A stretch of DNA of 64,000 nucleotides from Cryomorpha ignava (lineage in GTDB: Bacteria > Bacteroidota > Bacteroidia > Flavobacteriales_D > Cryomorphaceae): positions 1 to 64,000 of the forward strand of contig NZ_JAAGVY010000026.1 in the NCBI RefSeq assembly GCF_010686655.1. Reading direction: 5' to 3'. Under the pieces are notes generated by a model. That model did not search any database and was not told the DNA's origin. It saw only the letters and a list, made by a program, of their open reading frames with translations. Positions 19,409 through 29,688 of the stretch are shown here, one piece after another (position 1 is the stretch's first letter; every line of letters starts with the position of its first letter). Made by a program: the position numbers and the translations under genes.

Positions 19409-22400
19409 CAATGGATTAAAATGATTTTATCAGTATCTAAAAGCTCGTCGCCTTGAGTCATTTTCACTAGATAAATTTCGGAAGGAAATTCTCGGCTGTC
19501 CCAAATAATTTGCCCTCGGTTTTGCCCACTGAGTATCCATGCTTTTATTTGATGACCCAGTTGGTCAGATATTATAATGTGCAGATTCTCTGTCGATTTC
19601 AGAATGTTGTATTCCAAAGTTACGTATTGATCAGCAGGATTTGGAAAGGAATGAATTGAATTAATTCTTTTGTCCCCCTCAACACGCTCTTTAGCATCAA
19701 CAATTTTATTGCTTCTATTGCCTTTTGGAACCATCTTATAATCAAAGCAATTGCCATAGAAAAAGCACGAAATTTCGGCAGCTTTCAAACTTCCTACACC
19801 TGCATCTAGCAAAGCAATATTGTAGAGAGCATCTTTTTCAGTTTGATTCAGGCTCATTTCAGTTCTGCTACTGGCATATACATTATCTAAAATAGCATAC
19901 AAGTCTTTTAAAGTATTTATTTCTTCAGTTTGCTCATAATTAAGTCTAAATATTAGCGGAATGCTATCTAAGATAGATATTGAGGTTGAATAATTTCTTT
20001 GGCTTGCCTTAACCGAAGCCTGATTCAATTTACCCTGATAGTTGTTATCTTGCTCGATCCAATAAACAGCAGAATCTTGCTTGAAGAATTCCATATTATT
20101 TAAATAGTGGTTGATCAACTTTTTATGAGGTTTCATCATAGTGCTATACTTTCTTCTAAGTTGAGCTTCCATTTCCGAACGTAAAGTTTGCTCATCTCTT
20201 GAAAGCCATAACAAATCAATCATATACTGCGGTAACGGATTTATAATATCATATTGTACGTGTTTTATCACAACACCACTCTGCAAGGCATCAGGATTGG
20301 ATAGAAGCACTTCCAACAGCATACCCTGGGGCATTATGTTTCGAGTTCCAGCTTCCATTAATACGGTTTCACTATTGTAAGGGGATCGAGAAATTAATTC
20401 GTCTCTCAATTGCCAGGCGTCTTGTGGCCAACTTAAAGCAATTTGGTTAACCATACCCTGCGTATTGCCTTCATCAATTAAAGCAGAATATGTGTATAAA
20501 AGGTCATAGAATTCAGCTTTGCCACCATCAAATTCCTGAATAAATAAACTTGGATTACCATCAGGAATGAGCGGGCCGTAATTTGAGGTGCAAGTATTGT
20601 TATTAGATGTTGAAATTAAGTTAATATCACCCATCGCGTTACCAGTCATACCGACTTCCTGGGGTTTCAATGGAATTTGTAGGGGATCACTTTGTTTATA
20701 TTTATAATAATAGTGAAAGTTACTTTCGTATGCCAAATGAACCAGATTATTTGGATCCGTATCAGGAGCTGAGAATGTGTTGCCGGTAGGATACTGACCT
20801 GTATTGCCATCATCCTGATTTCTAGCAATCCCTACTTGATTTATATCGATCTCACTTCCTTGTCGTATTTCAAAATCATTCTGGTTACCTACATTTGTAT
20901 TGCACAAATATTTAAGTCCATACTGCAGAGATGTTTCAATATTTTGTCCAACAGCAATGTTAGCAGATGATAAATTAGCAAAATCATTCTTGTATATCTG
21001 ATTGCTATTTCCGCCACTCTTTGCAATCACTATACCATTGGTAAAGTTAGCAGTAGAATTGTTGTTTTTAGAGATCGTATTTTCTTCAATAATAAATTGG
21101 TTGGTTAAACTGGAGTAAATTGCAGTATGATATGCTAAATCAACTTCAGTATTATTTGTCGTATAAGAATGACCTCCTACAATAAACTCATTCTGGATAA
21201 TCACTGCATTATTGGCGTTAGCCAAATTTATACCAAGCAAATTATTTTGAAATATGGACTCCTTGATTTTAGATCCAGAAAGACCGTTGTTACCCAGATG
21301 TATGGCTTCATTAAAACCAATAAATTCATTTTCGACCACAGCGACCGAGCAAGGATTCAGTTGAGATGGACAAAATCCTTGTACAATAATAGTTGCGTCA
21401 TGTCCTAAGATAGCTTGCGCCCGTTTTGCACCATTGATAACCGAACCATTACTCTCGAATGTACATCCTAAAAACCGTACGCCATCAACTTTCCATAAAG
21501 AGACTAAACTGTGTTGGGTATCGGTATCAAGATCTCCAAGGTATTCGTCATTCCACTCAAAATGGCACTTTTTAAAGAAGCTAACATTTGGTATTATGTT
21601 GGCTGAATTACCTTGCCAGTTTTCAAAATAGAGAAACTCAACAGCCCTTCTGCAATTAATAAAATTGCTTTCTTCTGCCTGAATGATTCCTCCCGCAGAA
21701 AAACCGCCGTCTGCTGCTCTTGTGGCTACACCTTCTCTTGCATTTTTAATGGTTGTGTTATTTAGTATGACTCTTCCTTGCTCATAAGCTCCTTGTCCAT
21801 TAGGTTGCTGGTTACCATAAAAATTTCCCTCAACGACTATTCCGTGCCAAAAACTTCCGTTACATGCATCAGCACTGGTTAAAATACTTTCATTAGCGAT
21901 TAGAGTTCCACCGGGTTCCACTATTATTTTTACACCATCTTTAAAGTAAACAGAAGTGTCATCGAATTCTAACGTGGCACCATTTCCTATCGTAACGTCA
22001 TCTTTGAAGATAGTAATTTGATCAATTGTTGTAATGCCGCTTGTATAGTTTGCCATGGTTGGAGAATTTATAACGCAGTCCATAAGAAATGGTAAAACAC
22101 TTATTGAAGAGCGTGCTCGCAGACCTTGACCATTAGAAAAATATTCCATGCATGAAACATTGGTGTAAGACATAATATTTTTCTCATCTGGATTTAATGG
22201 ATCTAAGTTAGAATCGGTGCCATTAGTAACATTCCACTCACAGTCTAATATATCAACATTATAATTTAACCCTGGGTCAGCCGGAGTATCACAGACATAA
22301 TCGCCGCAGATATCACAATTACTGCCATCAACTAATTCCTCACAAGCGCCGGGTATTGGACCGTGGGTATGCACGAGATTAAGTACATGTCCCATTTCGT

Positions 22401-22953
22401 GGGAGACAGCAGAAGATAAGGGTAATGAAACACTCGGTATTTCCCAAAAACTCCCGCTAACAAAAAATTCTGAACTAACACCTGTACCATTTGCTGCACC
22501 TCCAGCAGCTGGGCTGTTGGTTCCGGAAAGATAAATATCAATGCCATTTTGATGGTTGAAGTAACTGAAGATAGAATTATCAAAGTCGTTATAGAACTCA
22601 TCAACATCAAGATTTTTTATTTTACAATCCCAATAAAATGATATTCCATGATCACTAAAATCACTGTTTAAATTGTTAAATACGTCATTTATTTCTGCAT
22701 CCGTTAAACCACCAGTTCCATCATTTCTACGTACCCGGATGAAATAAATACGTAAGACATATTCATCATCCGGATCAGCCGTTTGAATAAGATTTTCCAA
22801 TACAATATCACGAGGATTTGAAGTTGTTAAACAGAAATTTTGTCCAATCAGGTCATTACTGTAAAACGAAGTGATAATATACAAAGAAAAAAATAATGTA
22901 AGTCTCCTAAGCGATCTGAACGAACGAAAACCCAAAATGGTAAAGTGTTTCAT
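19408..22953 (-). CDS. Secreted M43-like zinc metalloprotease fused to a parallel beta-helix region and T9SS tail
   Basis: The 1181-aa product starts at the ATG at 22953 (MKHFTILGF), with a signal sequence to about residue 37. The metzincin zinc motif is H185-E-M-G-H189 with H195 in LNLVHTHG, as in pappalysin-type (M43) proteases. The usual Gly of HExxHxxGxxH is Asn here. Residues of about 330-800 contain many short NNxI, ENxI and KNxF turns that look like a right-handed beta-helix (NosD/pectate-lyase-like) region. The end (SFPNPADQYVTLEYN ... EIYLVKMTQGDELL) is a T9SS sorting domain. It leads a three-gene cargo block. Confidence 0.8.
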   Translation of the reverse strand: MKHFTILGFRSFRSLRRLTLFFSLYIITSFYSNDLIGQNFCLTTSNPRDIVLENLIQTADPDDEYVLRIYFIRVRRNDGTGGLTDAEINDVFNNLNSDFSDHGISFYWDCKIKNLDVDEFYNDFDNSIFSYFNHQNGIDIYLSGTNSPAAGGAANGTGVSSEFFVSGSFWEIPSVSLPLSSAVSHEMGHVLNLVHTHGPIPGACEELVDGSNCDICGDYVCDTPADPGLNYNVDILDCEWNVTNGTDSNLDPLNPDEKNIMSYTNVSCMEYFSNGQGLRARSSISVLPFLMDCVINSPTMANYTSGITTIDQITIFKDDVTIGNGATLEFDDTSVYFKDGVKIIVEPGGTLIANESILTSADACNGSFWHGIVVEGNFYGNQQPNGQGAYEQGRVILNNTTIKNAREGVATRAADGGFSAGGIIQAEESNFINCRRAVEFLYFENWQGNSANIIPNVSFFKKCHFEWNDEYLGDLDTDTQHSLVSLWKVDGVRFLGCTFESNGSVINGAKRAQAILGHDATIIVQGFCPSQLNPCSVAVVENEFIGFNEAIHLGNNGLSGSKIKESIFQNNLLGINLANANNAVIIQNEFIVGGHSYTTNNTEVDLAYHTAIYSSLTNQFIIEENTISKNNNSTANFTNGIVIAKSGGNSNQIYKNDFANLSSANIAVGQNIETSLQYGLKYLCNTNVGNQNDFEIRQGSEIDINQVGIARNQDDGNTGQYPTGNTFSAPDTDPNNLVHLAYESNFHYYYKYKQSDPLQIPLKPQEVGMTGNAMGDINLISTSNNNTCTSNYGPLIPDGNPSLFIQEFDGGKAEFYDLLYTYSALIDEGNTQGMVNQIALSWPQDAWQLRDELISRSPYNSETVLMEAGTRNIMPQGMLLEVLLSNPDALQSGVVIKHVQYDIINPLPQYMIDLLWLSRDEQTLRSEMEAQLRRKYSTMMKPHKKLINHYLNNMEFFKQDSAVYWIEQDNNYQGKLNQASVKASQRNYSTSISILDSIPLIFRLNYEQTEEINTLKDLYAILDNVYASSRTEMSLNQTEKDALYNIALLDAGVGSLKAAEISCFFYGNCFDYKMVPKGNRSNKIVDAKERVEGDKRINSIHSFPNPADQYVTLEYNILKSTENLHIIISDQLGHQIKAWILSGQNRGQIIWDSREFPSEIYLVKMTQGDELLDTDKIILIH

Positions 22954-23110
22954 GGTAAATTGTTTAAGGTTTAGCACAAAATACGACAAATTATACTAAT
23001 AGCCAAATTTACCCTACAAGCCTATGAAAACGTCCGTTAAAATAAATATTCATTAATTGTTACTTTTCACGTATGCTAAATTCTCGAGCTGTTTTCAGAA
23101 AAACAGACAT

Positions 23111-23136
23111 AAAAAAAGCCCCTAAAAGGAGGCTTT
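23111..23136 (-). terminator. Rho-independent terminator of the prp operon
   Basis: On the minus strand AAAGCCTCC pairs imperfectly with GGGGCTTT around TTTTA, followed by a T run. It begins 26 bp after the prpC stop. Confidence 0.75.
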
Positions 23137-23161
23137 CTTCATATTATAATAAATTGTGTAA

Positions 23162-24292
23162 TTATCTCTTCTCCATCGGAGTAACATCTCTTTCAGCACT
23201 TCCAATATATGCACTAAGCGGACGAATTATGCGGTTATCTGCACGCTGCTCCATAATGTGGGCACACCATCCCGTAATGCGGCTCATTACGAAAATAGGA
23301 GTGAACATATCAATTTCAAATCCCATCATATAATATGCAGGCCCTGCAGGGAAATCAAGATTTGGATAAATGCCTTTTTCAGAAACCATGGTCTCTTCCA
23401 AAATATTGGCGATTTCCATCCATTTCTCTTCGCCGGTAAACGATGCCATCTTCTCGGTATATTTCTTCATGGTCGGTACACGCGAGTCTCCACTGCGGTA
23501 AACACGGTGACCAAAGCCCATAACTTTTTTCTTGTTGGCAAGGGCATCGAGCATCCATTCTTTGGCATTAGCCGGCTCGGCAACTTCTTTTATCATGTGC
23601 ATAACTTGCTCATTAGCACCACCGTGAAGTGGGCCTTTTAAAGCTCCAATTCCACCCGCCACTGCGCTGTACATATCGCTGGTGGTAGAGGTAATTACGC
23701 GGGTTGCGAAAGTAGATGCGTTAAAGCTATGCTCTGCGTAAAGGATTAGCGAAACATCAAATGCTTTAATAACTTCTTTGGCGGGTACTTTGCCAAAACA
23801 CATATTAAAGAAGTTTTCGCTGATCGTCATATTCTTGTCAGGATCGATTAAATCCAATCCTTTTCCATGACGGTAGCTCGCAGCGATTATGGTCGGAATA
23901 CGTGCCAAAAGGCCAATAAACTTATCCATATTCGTTGCGGGAGAATCGTCCCAAATACGCTTGTCTTCCATTCCCAAAAAGCTTACTCCGGTGCGAAGTG
24001 TATCCATTGGGTGCGCATCTTTCGGGAATTTGCCGATTACTGCTTTCAAATCGTCAGAAATACGACGGTAGTCGCGCTCCTTATCGGTAAATGCCTTTAG
24101 TTCAGTCCTATTCGGAAGTTCACCATTCACCATAAGGAAGGCTACTTCTTCAAAAGAACAGGTTTCGCAAAGATCTTGAACACGGTAACCTCGGTAAGTA
24201 AGCGAATTACTTTCGGGCATTACTTTAGAAATGGCTGTGTCGTCTGTTATTACGCCTGCCAATCCTTTGGGTGCTATTATTTTATCACTCAT
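23162..24292 (-). CDS. prpC: 2-methylcitrate synthase (citrate synthase family)
   Basis: The 376-aa product condenses propionyl-CoA with oxaloacetate to give 2-methylcitrate, and may also act on acetyl-CoA. Citrate-synthase active-site segments are present: EHSFNASTFATRV, GPLHGGANEQV and MGFGHRVYRSGDSR. The length is that of the short, type II-like prpC enzymes. The family alone cannot separate citrate from methylcitrate synthase; I choose methylcitrate because prpB and prpD lie directly upstream on the same strand. A terminator follows, so this is the last gene of the operon. Confidence 0.88.
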   Translation of the reverse strand: MSDKIIAPKGLAGVITDDTAISKVMPESNSLTYRGYRVQDLCETCSFEEVAFLMVNGELPNRTELKAFTDKERDYRRISDDLKAVIGKFPKDAHPMDTLRTGVSFLGMEDKRIWDDSPATNMDKFIGLLARIPTIIAASYRHGKGLDLIDPDKNMTISENFFNMCFGKVPAKEVIKAFDVSLILYAEHSFNASTFATRVITSTTSDMYSAVAGGIGALKGPLHGGANEQVMHMIKEVAEPANAKEWMLDALANKKKVMGFGHRVYRSGDSRVPTMKKYTEKMASFTGEEKWMEIANILEETMVSEKGIYPNLDFPAGPAYYMMGFEIDMFTPIFVMSRITGWCAHIMEQRADNRIIRPLSAYIGSAERDVTPMEKR

Positions 24293-24310
24293 AGTTTTTA
24301 GATTAAAAGG

Positions 24311-25204
24311 TTATAAATTAAAGTTGTACAACGAAGAATCATAAGCATTATAATCTTCGTAGTGCAACACTTCGTATAGTCGTTTTCGGGTTTGCATATT
24401 GTCTAAAATCGATTCTTGCGTGCCCACTTTTTTGATGGTATTTAAGCCATCTTCAACTGCTTTCATTGCCAGTCGCTGTGTTGTAACCGGATATATTACC
24501 AAGTTATAGCCCAGATTTTCCAATTCAGATTTAGAAAGTAAACGCGACTTTCCAAATTCGGTCATATTAGCTAAAAGAGGAACATCAATTGCTTTTCGAA
24601 AAGCCTCAAAATCGCTTTCGTCTTTCATCGCCTCTGGAAATATCATATCAGCACCGGCATCTACATAAGCCTTGGCACGGTTTATTGCAGCATCAAGCCC
24701 TTCCGCTGCGCGTGCATCAGTGCGGGCTATTAGCAGAAAGTTTGGATCTGTCTTCGCATCGGCAGCAGCCTTAACTTTTTGAACCATAGCAGATATGCTT
24801 ACCAATTCTTTATTGTCTAAATGGCCGCAACGTTTTGGATTTACCTGATCTTCTATATGGCAACCCGATAGACCTAGATAAGTGAGCTCCTTAACGGTAC
24901 GCGCCACGCTCATGGTTTCGCCAAATCCGGTATCGATATCCATAATGGTAGGCAAATCGGTAACGCGTGCTATCCCAGAAGCGGTTTGGCTAACTTCAGT
25001 AAGGGTGGTCATCCCAATATCAGGCAAGCCAAGCGAATTGGCCATTACTGCGCCGGAAACATACACACCGTCAAAACCGGTTTGTTGAATAAGCATAGCC
25101 ACCATGGGGTTGTAAGCACCTGGAAATTGGAGCAACTTGCCACTATTTAAAGCCTTTCTAAAATCGGCTCTTTTCTTTTCGGGTGATTTATCGCTTATGA
25201 TCAT
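24311..25204 (-). CDS. prpB: 2-methylisocitrate lyase
   Basis: The 297-aa member of the isocitrate lyase/PEP mutase superfamily cleaves 2-methylisocitrate to pyruvate and succinate. Diagnostic segments are DIDTGFGE near residue 95, GCHIEDQ near 125 and PKRCGH, which holds the catalytic cysteine. The ATG shares one base with the prpD stop (TAATG). prpC follows after 18 bp. The context fixes the role in propionate breakdown. Confidence 0.93.
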   Translation of the reverse strand: MIISDKSPEKKRADFRKALNSGKLLQFPGAYNPMVAMLIQQTGFDGVYVSGAVMANSLGLPDIGMTTLTEVSQTASGIARVTDLPTIMDIDTGFGETMSVARTVKELTYLGLSGCHIEDQVNPKRCGHLDNKELVSISAMVQKVKAAADAKTDPNFLLIARTDARAAEGLDAAINRAKAYVDAGADMIFPEAMKDESDFEAFRKAIDVPLLANMTEFGKSRLLSKSELENLGYNLVIYPVTTQRLAMKAVEDGLNTIKKVGTQESILDNMQTRKRLYEVLHYEDYNAYDSSLYNFNL

Positions 25205-26715
25205 TAAAATATTCCTTTGTGGTTCGGTTTGTTTTCTTTCACACTGTCAAAAGGCATTTCTACTGTAAGTCCCATCATCTCTGTAGCACTTAGCTGGGTT
25301 AGCCTTTCGGCGAAATCGATAAAGCGATTGCGCTCGTCTTTTGTGATTAGGTTTTCGGTAAGCATGTCAAATTTTCCAATGTAATTTGGGCGCTTAAACG
25401 GACGCGCTCCAGCAGGGTGGGCATTTGCTCTTTCAAGCTCATCTTCTATCTTATCTCCATTTTTCATAGTGATGATAATTTTGCCACCAAAAGCCTTTTT
25501 ATCAGGATCTTCATCGTGGTAAAGCTTTGTCCAGCGGTCTTTCTCTACCGTAGAAATCTTTTTCCAAAGCTCTACAGTTTCAGGGCGCTGTGCGCGGCTG
25601 GGTGCATAAGATTTTTCGTGATGCCATGTACCGTCTTCAAGCGCTACAGCAAAAATGTACATAATGCTGTGGTCAAGCGTTTCGCGCGTAGCGTGCGGAT
25701 CAAATTTTTGAGGATCGTTTGAGCCGGTTCCAATTACGTAATGCGTGTGGTGGGAGGTCTCGATAAGGATATTGTCGATATCAGAGAAATCTTTGATTTT
25801 CTTGCGCATTCGTGCTGCGAGATCTATCAATGCCTGCGATTGATATTCGGCGGAATGCTCTTTTGTATAAGTTTCCAAAATAGCACGTTTTTCTTCTCCG
25901 GGCTCTGGAAGTGGAATGGTGTATTCAGCATCTGGACCGTCAAGCACCCATGCTATTACACTGTCTTCACCTTCGTAAATTGGCGATGGGCTTTTCTCTC
26001 CGCGCATGGCTCTGTCAACCGCTTCAATTGCCAATTTTGCACCGTGACCAGGAACGTAAGCTTTCCAGCTTGAAATTTCTCCTTTGCGGCTTTGGCGTGT
26101 GCTGATAGATACGTGAAGCGCTTGCTGAATAGCCTGATAAGTGGTTTCTGTATCGAGGCCAAGCAATGCACAAACACCTGCGGCTTGTGCAGGGCAGAGG
26201 TGAGCTACGTGATCAATTTTATGCTTGTGCAGGCTTATGGCTTTTACAAGGTTTACGTGCACTTCGTACGCAGCTACGATTCCGCGAAGAACATCCTTAC
26301 CGGACTTTCCCATCTGCTGTGCTACAGCGATTACCGCCGGAATACTGTCGCCTGGATGTGAGTAATCTGCAGCGAGAAATGTATCGTGATAATCCAGTTC
26401 GCGCACTGCTGTGCAGTTAGCCCAAGCCGCCCATTCAGCGTGCACTTTAAAGTCTTTAGGCATTCCAAAAACATTGGCTCCACGATCGTCGCGCTTGTGT
26501 GAAAGTGCCTGCGCACGTGCGTTAACCACTGGTGTTCTGTTTACCGAAGCAATGGCCACCGAAGCATTATCAATAATGCGGTTGATAACCATATCTTCTA
26601 CTTCATCGCTAATGGCAACATTGTCGGTTACCATTTTAGCCAGTTTCCAGGCTAATTGTTCTTCTTTTGGAAGGTTAGCTTTTGAAGGATAAACTTTTAC
26701 AATGTGATTTTTCAT
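25204..26715 (-). CDS. prpD: 2-methylcitrate dehydratase (MmgE/PrpD family)
   Basis: The 503-aa product dehydrates 2-methylcitrate to 2-methyl-cis-aconitate (iron-sulphur-independent family). Characteristic segments include [20 protein letters not shown], the [12 protein letters not shown] region and [15 protein letters not shown] start at the ATG at 26715 ([10 protein letters not shown]); a TTG three codons earlier is less likely. It is the first gene of prpDBC. I see no prpF or acnD, so the PrpD route, with an aconitase encoded elsewhere for the second step, is inferred. Confidence 0.92.
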   Translation of the reverse strand: MKNHIVKVYPSKANLPKEEQLAWKLAKMVTDNVAISDEVEDMVINRIIDNASVAIASVNRTPVVNARAQALSHKRDDRGANVFGMPKDFKVHAEWAAWANCTAVRELDYHDTFLAADYSHPGDSIPAVIAVAQQMGKSGKDVLRGIVAAYEVHVNLVKAISLHKHKIDHVAHLCPAQAAGVCALLGLDTETTYQAIQQALHVSISTRQSRKGEISSWKAYVPGHGAKLAIEAVDRAMRGEKSPSPIYEGEDSVIAWVLDGPDAEYTIPLPEPGEEKRAILETYTKEHSAEYQSQALIDLAARMRKKIKDFSDIDNILIETSHHTHYVIGTGSNDPQKFDPHATRETLDHSIMYIFAVALEDGTWHHEKSYAPSRAQRPETVELWKKISTVEKDRWTKLYHDEDPDKKAFGGKIIITMKNGDKIEDELERANAHPAGARPFKRPNYIGKFDMLTENLITKDERNRFIDFAERLTQLSATEMMGLTVEMPFDSVKENKPNHKGIF

Positions 26716-26757
26716 GGAATGCAAATTTGTATTTTAATTTTTTTCGTTTTCGAGGTG

Positions 26758-26765
26758 CAAAGGTA
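26758..26765 (-). promoter_or_regulatory. Candidate -7 element of the prp operon
   Basis: On the minus strand it reads TACCTTTG, a TAnnTTTG match, 43 bp upstream of the prpD ATG. The divergent gene at 26915 has its own element. No dedicated prp regulator gene is nearby. Confidence 0.45.
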
Positions 26766-26870
26766 AGCAATCGCAGCAAGTTTTTAACAGACTCTATCTA
26801 TATCTAAATAGGCGATTTTTTATATTTAGCCCTCTGTTAACAATGCGAATTCAGATAAACCGCCATATCT

Positions 26871-26902
26871 GTTGCTACAAATAAATCTTGTGCTTAGATT
26901 TG
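26871..26902 (+). promoter_or_regulatory. Bacteroidota-type promoter for the 26915 gene
   Basis: GTTG at 26871-26874 is followed after 20 bases by TAGATTTG at 26895-26902. This matches the -33 TTG / -7 TAnnTTTG layout. The predicted RNA start is within about 6 bases of the ATG. Confidence 0.5.
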
Positions 26903-26914
26903 CGGTATAGATAA

Positions 26915-27403
26915 ATGACTATGATTGAAATTAAAAAAGCTTTTCAGAAGCTAACTGAAGACGAATTAAATCAATTGCTCGATACACCCGTTTGGATGGC
27001 TCTTCTTGCTGCACACGTAGGCGATGGTAAAGTAAGTGAAGATGAAAGAGCAGAGGCTGTGAAGCTTGCGCACTTGCGTACGTTTACTTCTCAAAAGTCG
27101 CTTAGGGAGTTTTATGCTCTGGTTGACCAGCGTTTTGAAACACGTTTTGATTTATTGCTCAAGCGGGTTCCTAAAAAACACGAAGACAGCGTTGTATTCA
27201 TTGAAGCGCAAGTAAAACGTGGTCATGCGTTACTCTTAAAAGTTGATCCAGATTTGGCCATTGATATGGAAGATAGTCTGGAGAGTTTTTACAAGCATGT
27301 TTTTAATGCTGATAAAAGCTTCTTCCAGTATTTTGCACTTCCTATTTTTTCGGCAAGATTGGATAAACATAGCAAATACGACTTTGACGAAGGTGGAGAT
27401 TAA
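26915..27403 (+). CDS. Small soluble protein of unknown function
   Basis: The 162-aa product has no signal peptide or membrane segment and is rich in charged helices. Residues 35-48 (GDGKVSEDERAEAV) resemble the turn after the first helix of TerB-like proteins, but the similarity is too weak for a name. It ends in an acidic tail (FDEGGD). The start is the ATG at 26915; a second ATG two codons later is also possible. It is divergent from the prp operon and has its own promoter. Confidence 0.65.
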   Translation: MTMIEIKKAFQKLTEDELNQLLDTPVWMALLAAHVGDGKVSEDERAEAVKLAHLRTFTSQKSLREFYALVDQRFETRFDLLLKRVPKKHEDSVVFIEAQVKRGHALLLKVDPDLAIDMEDSLESFYKHVFNADKSFFQYFALPIFSARLDKHSKYDFDEGGD

Positions 27404-27572
27404 TTTTTCTCTGCATAGTTTGCGCTCTTAATATTGGTTTAATACTGAATTTGATATTTGAATTTGGTATCTTCTTCCATATTTTGAAATTTGTTAATTG
27501 AAATGAAACTGATTATTGATCGGGTCTCGTTCTATTTATTTACCTAAATTAATTTACAGTTATATTAAAAAG

Positions 27573-28169
27573 ATGAGAGCTTCCATTATCCTTCCAAAGA
27601 TTTTGATTTTGCCACTTCTTTTATTTCTGTTCTCCAAAGCTTCGGTCGGGCAAGAATCAGAAAATTTTATAATCAAGCTAGATGGAGAAAGGATAGAGCT
27701 TTATAATCCAATAAAATTGAGCCAAACTCATGTTTACTTTGATAATTCTGATGGTAAAGATAAGTGGGTGAAGCAAAAACAGGTAGAAGTTATGCTGGTG
27801 AATAACAGATTATTTCTAAATCTTCCAGTTACCTCAGTAAGTGATCGTTTGCAAGAAATAATTGCATTCAACTCTGAATATATATTGACGGGTTTTTGGG
27901 ACGATATTCTATTTGTATATATCTGGGATAAAAACTTTAACCCTCTGGAAAAGAAAATCACTTTTCCGTCTGGATTTAAAAAACACGTGAGGAAAAATCA
28001 TGAGAGAATGACAGAATCGGTGATTCCATATTTTGGTAATTGCCCCGAGTTAATAGAGATTTTAAATAAAAATATCGACAATAGGGGAAAGATTAACGAG
28101 GGTGTTTCGTACTTCAATTGTGATGGTGTTTTAAATCCTTTGGAAATTTATTTAGAAATGAATAAATGA
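27573..28169 (+). CDS. Secreted protein of unknown function
   Basis: The 198-aa product has a signal peptide (MRASIILPKILILPLLLF, cleavage near SVGQ). The mature part is beta-rich with no motif I recognise; a pair of cysteines lies near the C-terminus (GNCPEL, FNCDG). I chose the ATG at 27573 because it begins the signal peptide. The frame is open back to a TTG at 27516, but that would bury the signal. A rho-independent terminator follows 63 bp downstream. Confidence 0.6.
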   Translation: MRASIILPKILILPLLLFLFSKASVGQESENFIIKLDGERIELYNPIKLSQTHVYFDNSDGKDKWVKQKQVEVMLVNNRLFLNLPVTSVSDRLQEIIAFNSEYILTGFWDDILFVYIWDKNFNPLEKKITFPSGFKKHVRKNHERMTESVIPYFGNCPELIEILNKNIDNRGKINEGVSYFNCDGVLNPLEIYLEMNK

Positions 28170-28232
28170 TCTAGAATGGGATCTAAACTGCTTTAAAACG
28201 CAGCCTGGATCATTTGAAAACTTCTAAAAAAT

Positions 28233-28260
28233 GGCGGAACGTATCGATCCGCCTTTTTTT
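28233..28260 (+). terminator. Rho-independent terminator
   Basis: GGCGGA (28233-28238) pairs with TCCGCC (28248-28253) and is followed by seven T residues. It serves the secreted-protein gene ending at 28169. Confidence 0.85.
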
Positions 28261-28315
28261 GTGCAATATATTCCCAGGTGATTCCTTTTAAGATGATCTG
28301 AATATATTGAAATTG

Positions 28316-28348
28316 CAAAAAAAAACCACCGCGATCAATTCACGGTGG
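28316..28348 (-). terminator. Rho-independent terminator of the thiolase gene
   Basis: On the minus strand ACCACCG (28348-28342) pairs with CGGTGGT (28330-28324), followed by a long T run. It lies about 70 bp after the thiolase stop. With the plus-strand terminator it forms a back-to-back insulator between convergent genes. Confidence 0.8.
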
Positions 28349-28420
28349 TCTATTATTTATCCGGTATAAAACATCCGGCTCAGTCTATAATTCCCCGAAA
28401 GGGAGAACCTAATCTATAGT

Positions 28421-29602
28421 TTATTTTAAATTTTCTATAACCATGGCAGAAGCTCCACCACCGCCATTGCAAATACCTGCGCAACCTTTTGAAGCATTGT
28501 TTTGCTTCAATACATTAATCAAGGTTACAATGATGCGGGCTCCACTGCATCCAAGTGGGTGACCAAGTGCTACGGCACCTCCATTTACATCTACTTTTGA
28601 TGGATCAAGACCGAGTTCCCTAATATTGGCAAGTCCTACTACTGCAAATGCTTCGTTAAGCTCCCAAAAGTCGATATCGCTGTTTTGCAAATTGGCTTTT
28701 TTAAGTGCTTTTGGAATTGCTTTTGAAGGCGCAGTAGTAAACCATTCAGGTGCTTGTGCGGCATCTGCATAACTTATAATTTTAGCCAATGGTTTTAATC
28801 CCAATGAATCTGCTTTTTCTTTGCTCATAAGCACAAGTGCAGCAGCTCCATCGTTAAGCGTTGATGAATTGGCAGCAGTTACAGTTCCGTCTTTTGTAAA
28901 CACCGGGCGTAAGCCTGGAATCTTTTCCATTTTTACGTTTCTGTATTCCTCATCTTCAGATACAACGATCGCATCGCCTCTTCTTTGTGGAACTTCTACG
29001 GGAACTACTTCATCGTTAAATCTACCTGCTTTCCATGCATCAGCAGCACGATTGTATGAGTTTATTGCAAATTCATCCTGCTCTTCGCGGCTAATTTTGT
29101 ACTCAGTAGCGCAAAGATCAGCACAGGTGCCCATGTGTTCTTTTTTATAAGCATCGGTGAGTCCGTCGTGAACCATTCCATCAAGCATAGTAATATTTCC
29201 AAGCTTAGTGCCTGTACGCGATCCGGGAAGGTAGTGAGGTGTTAGACTCATGTTTTCCATTCCGCCTGCTATTACCACATCAGCATCGCCCATTGCGATA
29301 GCTTGAGCAGCCATAGAGATTGCTTTCATTCCCGAAGCACAAACTTTATTAACCGTTGTACAAGGTACGTTATCGCCAATACCTGCATAAATAGCAGCCT
29401 GACGAGCAGGTGCCTGGCCCAAACCGGCTTGTAGAACACAGCCCATTAGTACTTCATCAACTTCAGCAACATCGAGTTTTATTTTAGACAAAGCGCCTTT
29501 AATGGCAGTGGCTCCAAGTTGAGTTGCGGGAACGGTTGATAGACTGCCATTAAAACTACCTATCGGTGTTCTTACAGCAGATACAATATATACTTCTTTC
29601 AT
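28421..29602 (-). CDS. Acetyl-CoA C-acyltransferase (thiolase II family)
   Basis: The product (393 aa, standard thiolase length) interconverts two acetyl-CoA and acetoacetyl-CoA, or cleaves 3-ketoacyl-CoA. The catalytic residues sit in NKVCASGMKA (nucleophile Cys near residue 88), the NEAFA motif and the C-terminal GHPLGCSGARI, with GGGGASA at the end. Biosynthetic (AtoB/PhbA-like) and beta-oxidation members cannot be told apart here. The gene stands alone, without beta-oxidation partners, which slightly favours acetoacetyl-CoA thiolase. Confidence 0.92.
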   Translation of the reverse strand: MKEVYIVSAVRTPIGSFNGSLSTVPATQLGATAIKGALSKIKLDVAEVDEVLMGCVLQAGLGQAPARQAAIYAGIGDNVPCTTVNKVCASGMKAISMAAQAIAMGDADVVIAGGMENMSLTPHYLPGSRTGTKLGNITMLDGMVHDGLTDAYKKEHMGTCADLCATEYKISREEQDEFAINSYNRAADAWKAGRFNDEVVPVEVPQRRGDAIVVSEDEEYRNVKMEKIPGLRPVFTKDGTVTAANSSTLNDGAAALVLMSKEKADSLGLKPLAKIISYADAAQAPEWFTTAPSKAIPKALKKANLQNSDIDFWELNEAFAVVGLANIRELGLDPSKVDVNGGAVALGHPLGCSGARIIVTLINVLKQNNASKGCAGICNGGGGASAMVIENLK

Positions 29603-29637
29603 ATTAGTTAGTGATTTTCTAGAGTTAAAAATTCGCG

Positions 29638-29645
29638 CAAAGATA
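29638..29645 (-). promoter_or_regulatory. Candidate -7 element for the thiolase gene
   Basis: The minus strand reads TATCTTTG, a TAnnTTTG match, 36 bp upstream of the ATG at 29602. Confidence 0.45.
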
Positions 29646-29688
29646 CTGATTCTCCGTATATTTTTCCGAAAGGCTGAATGTCAACGTA

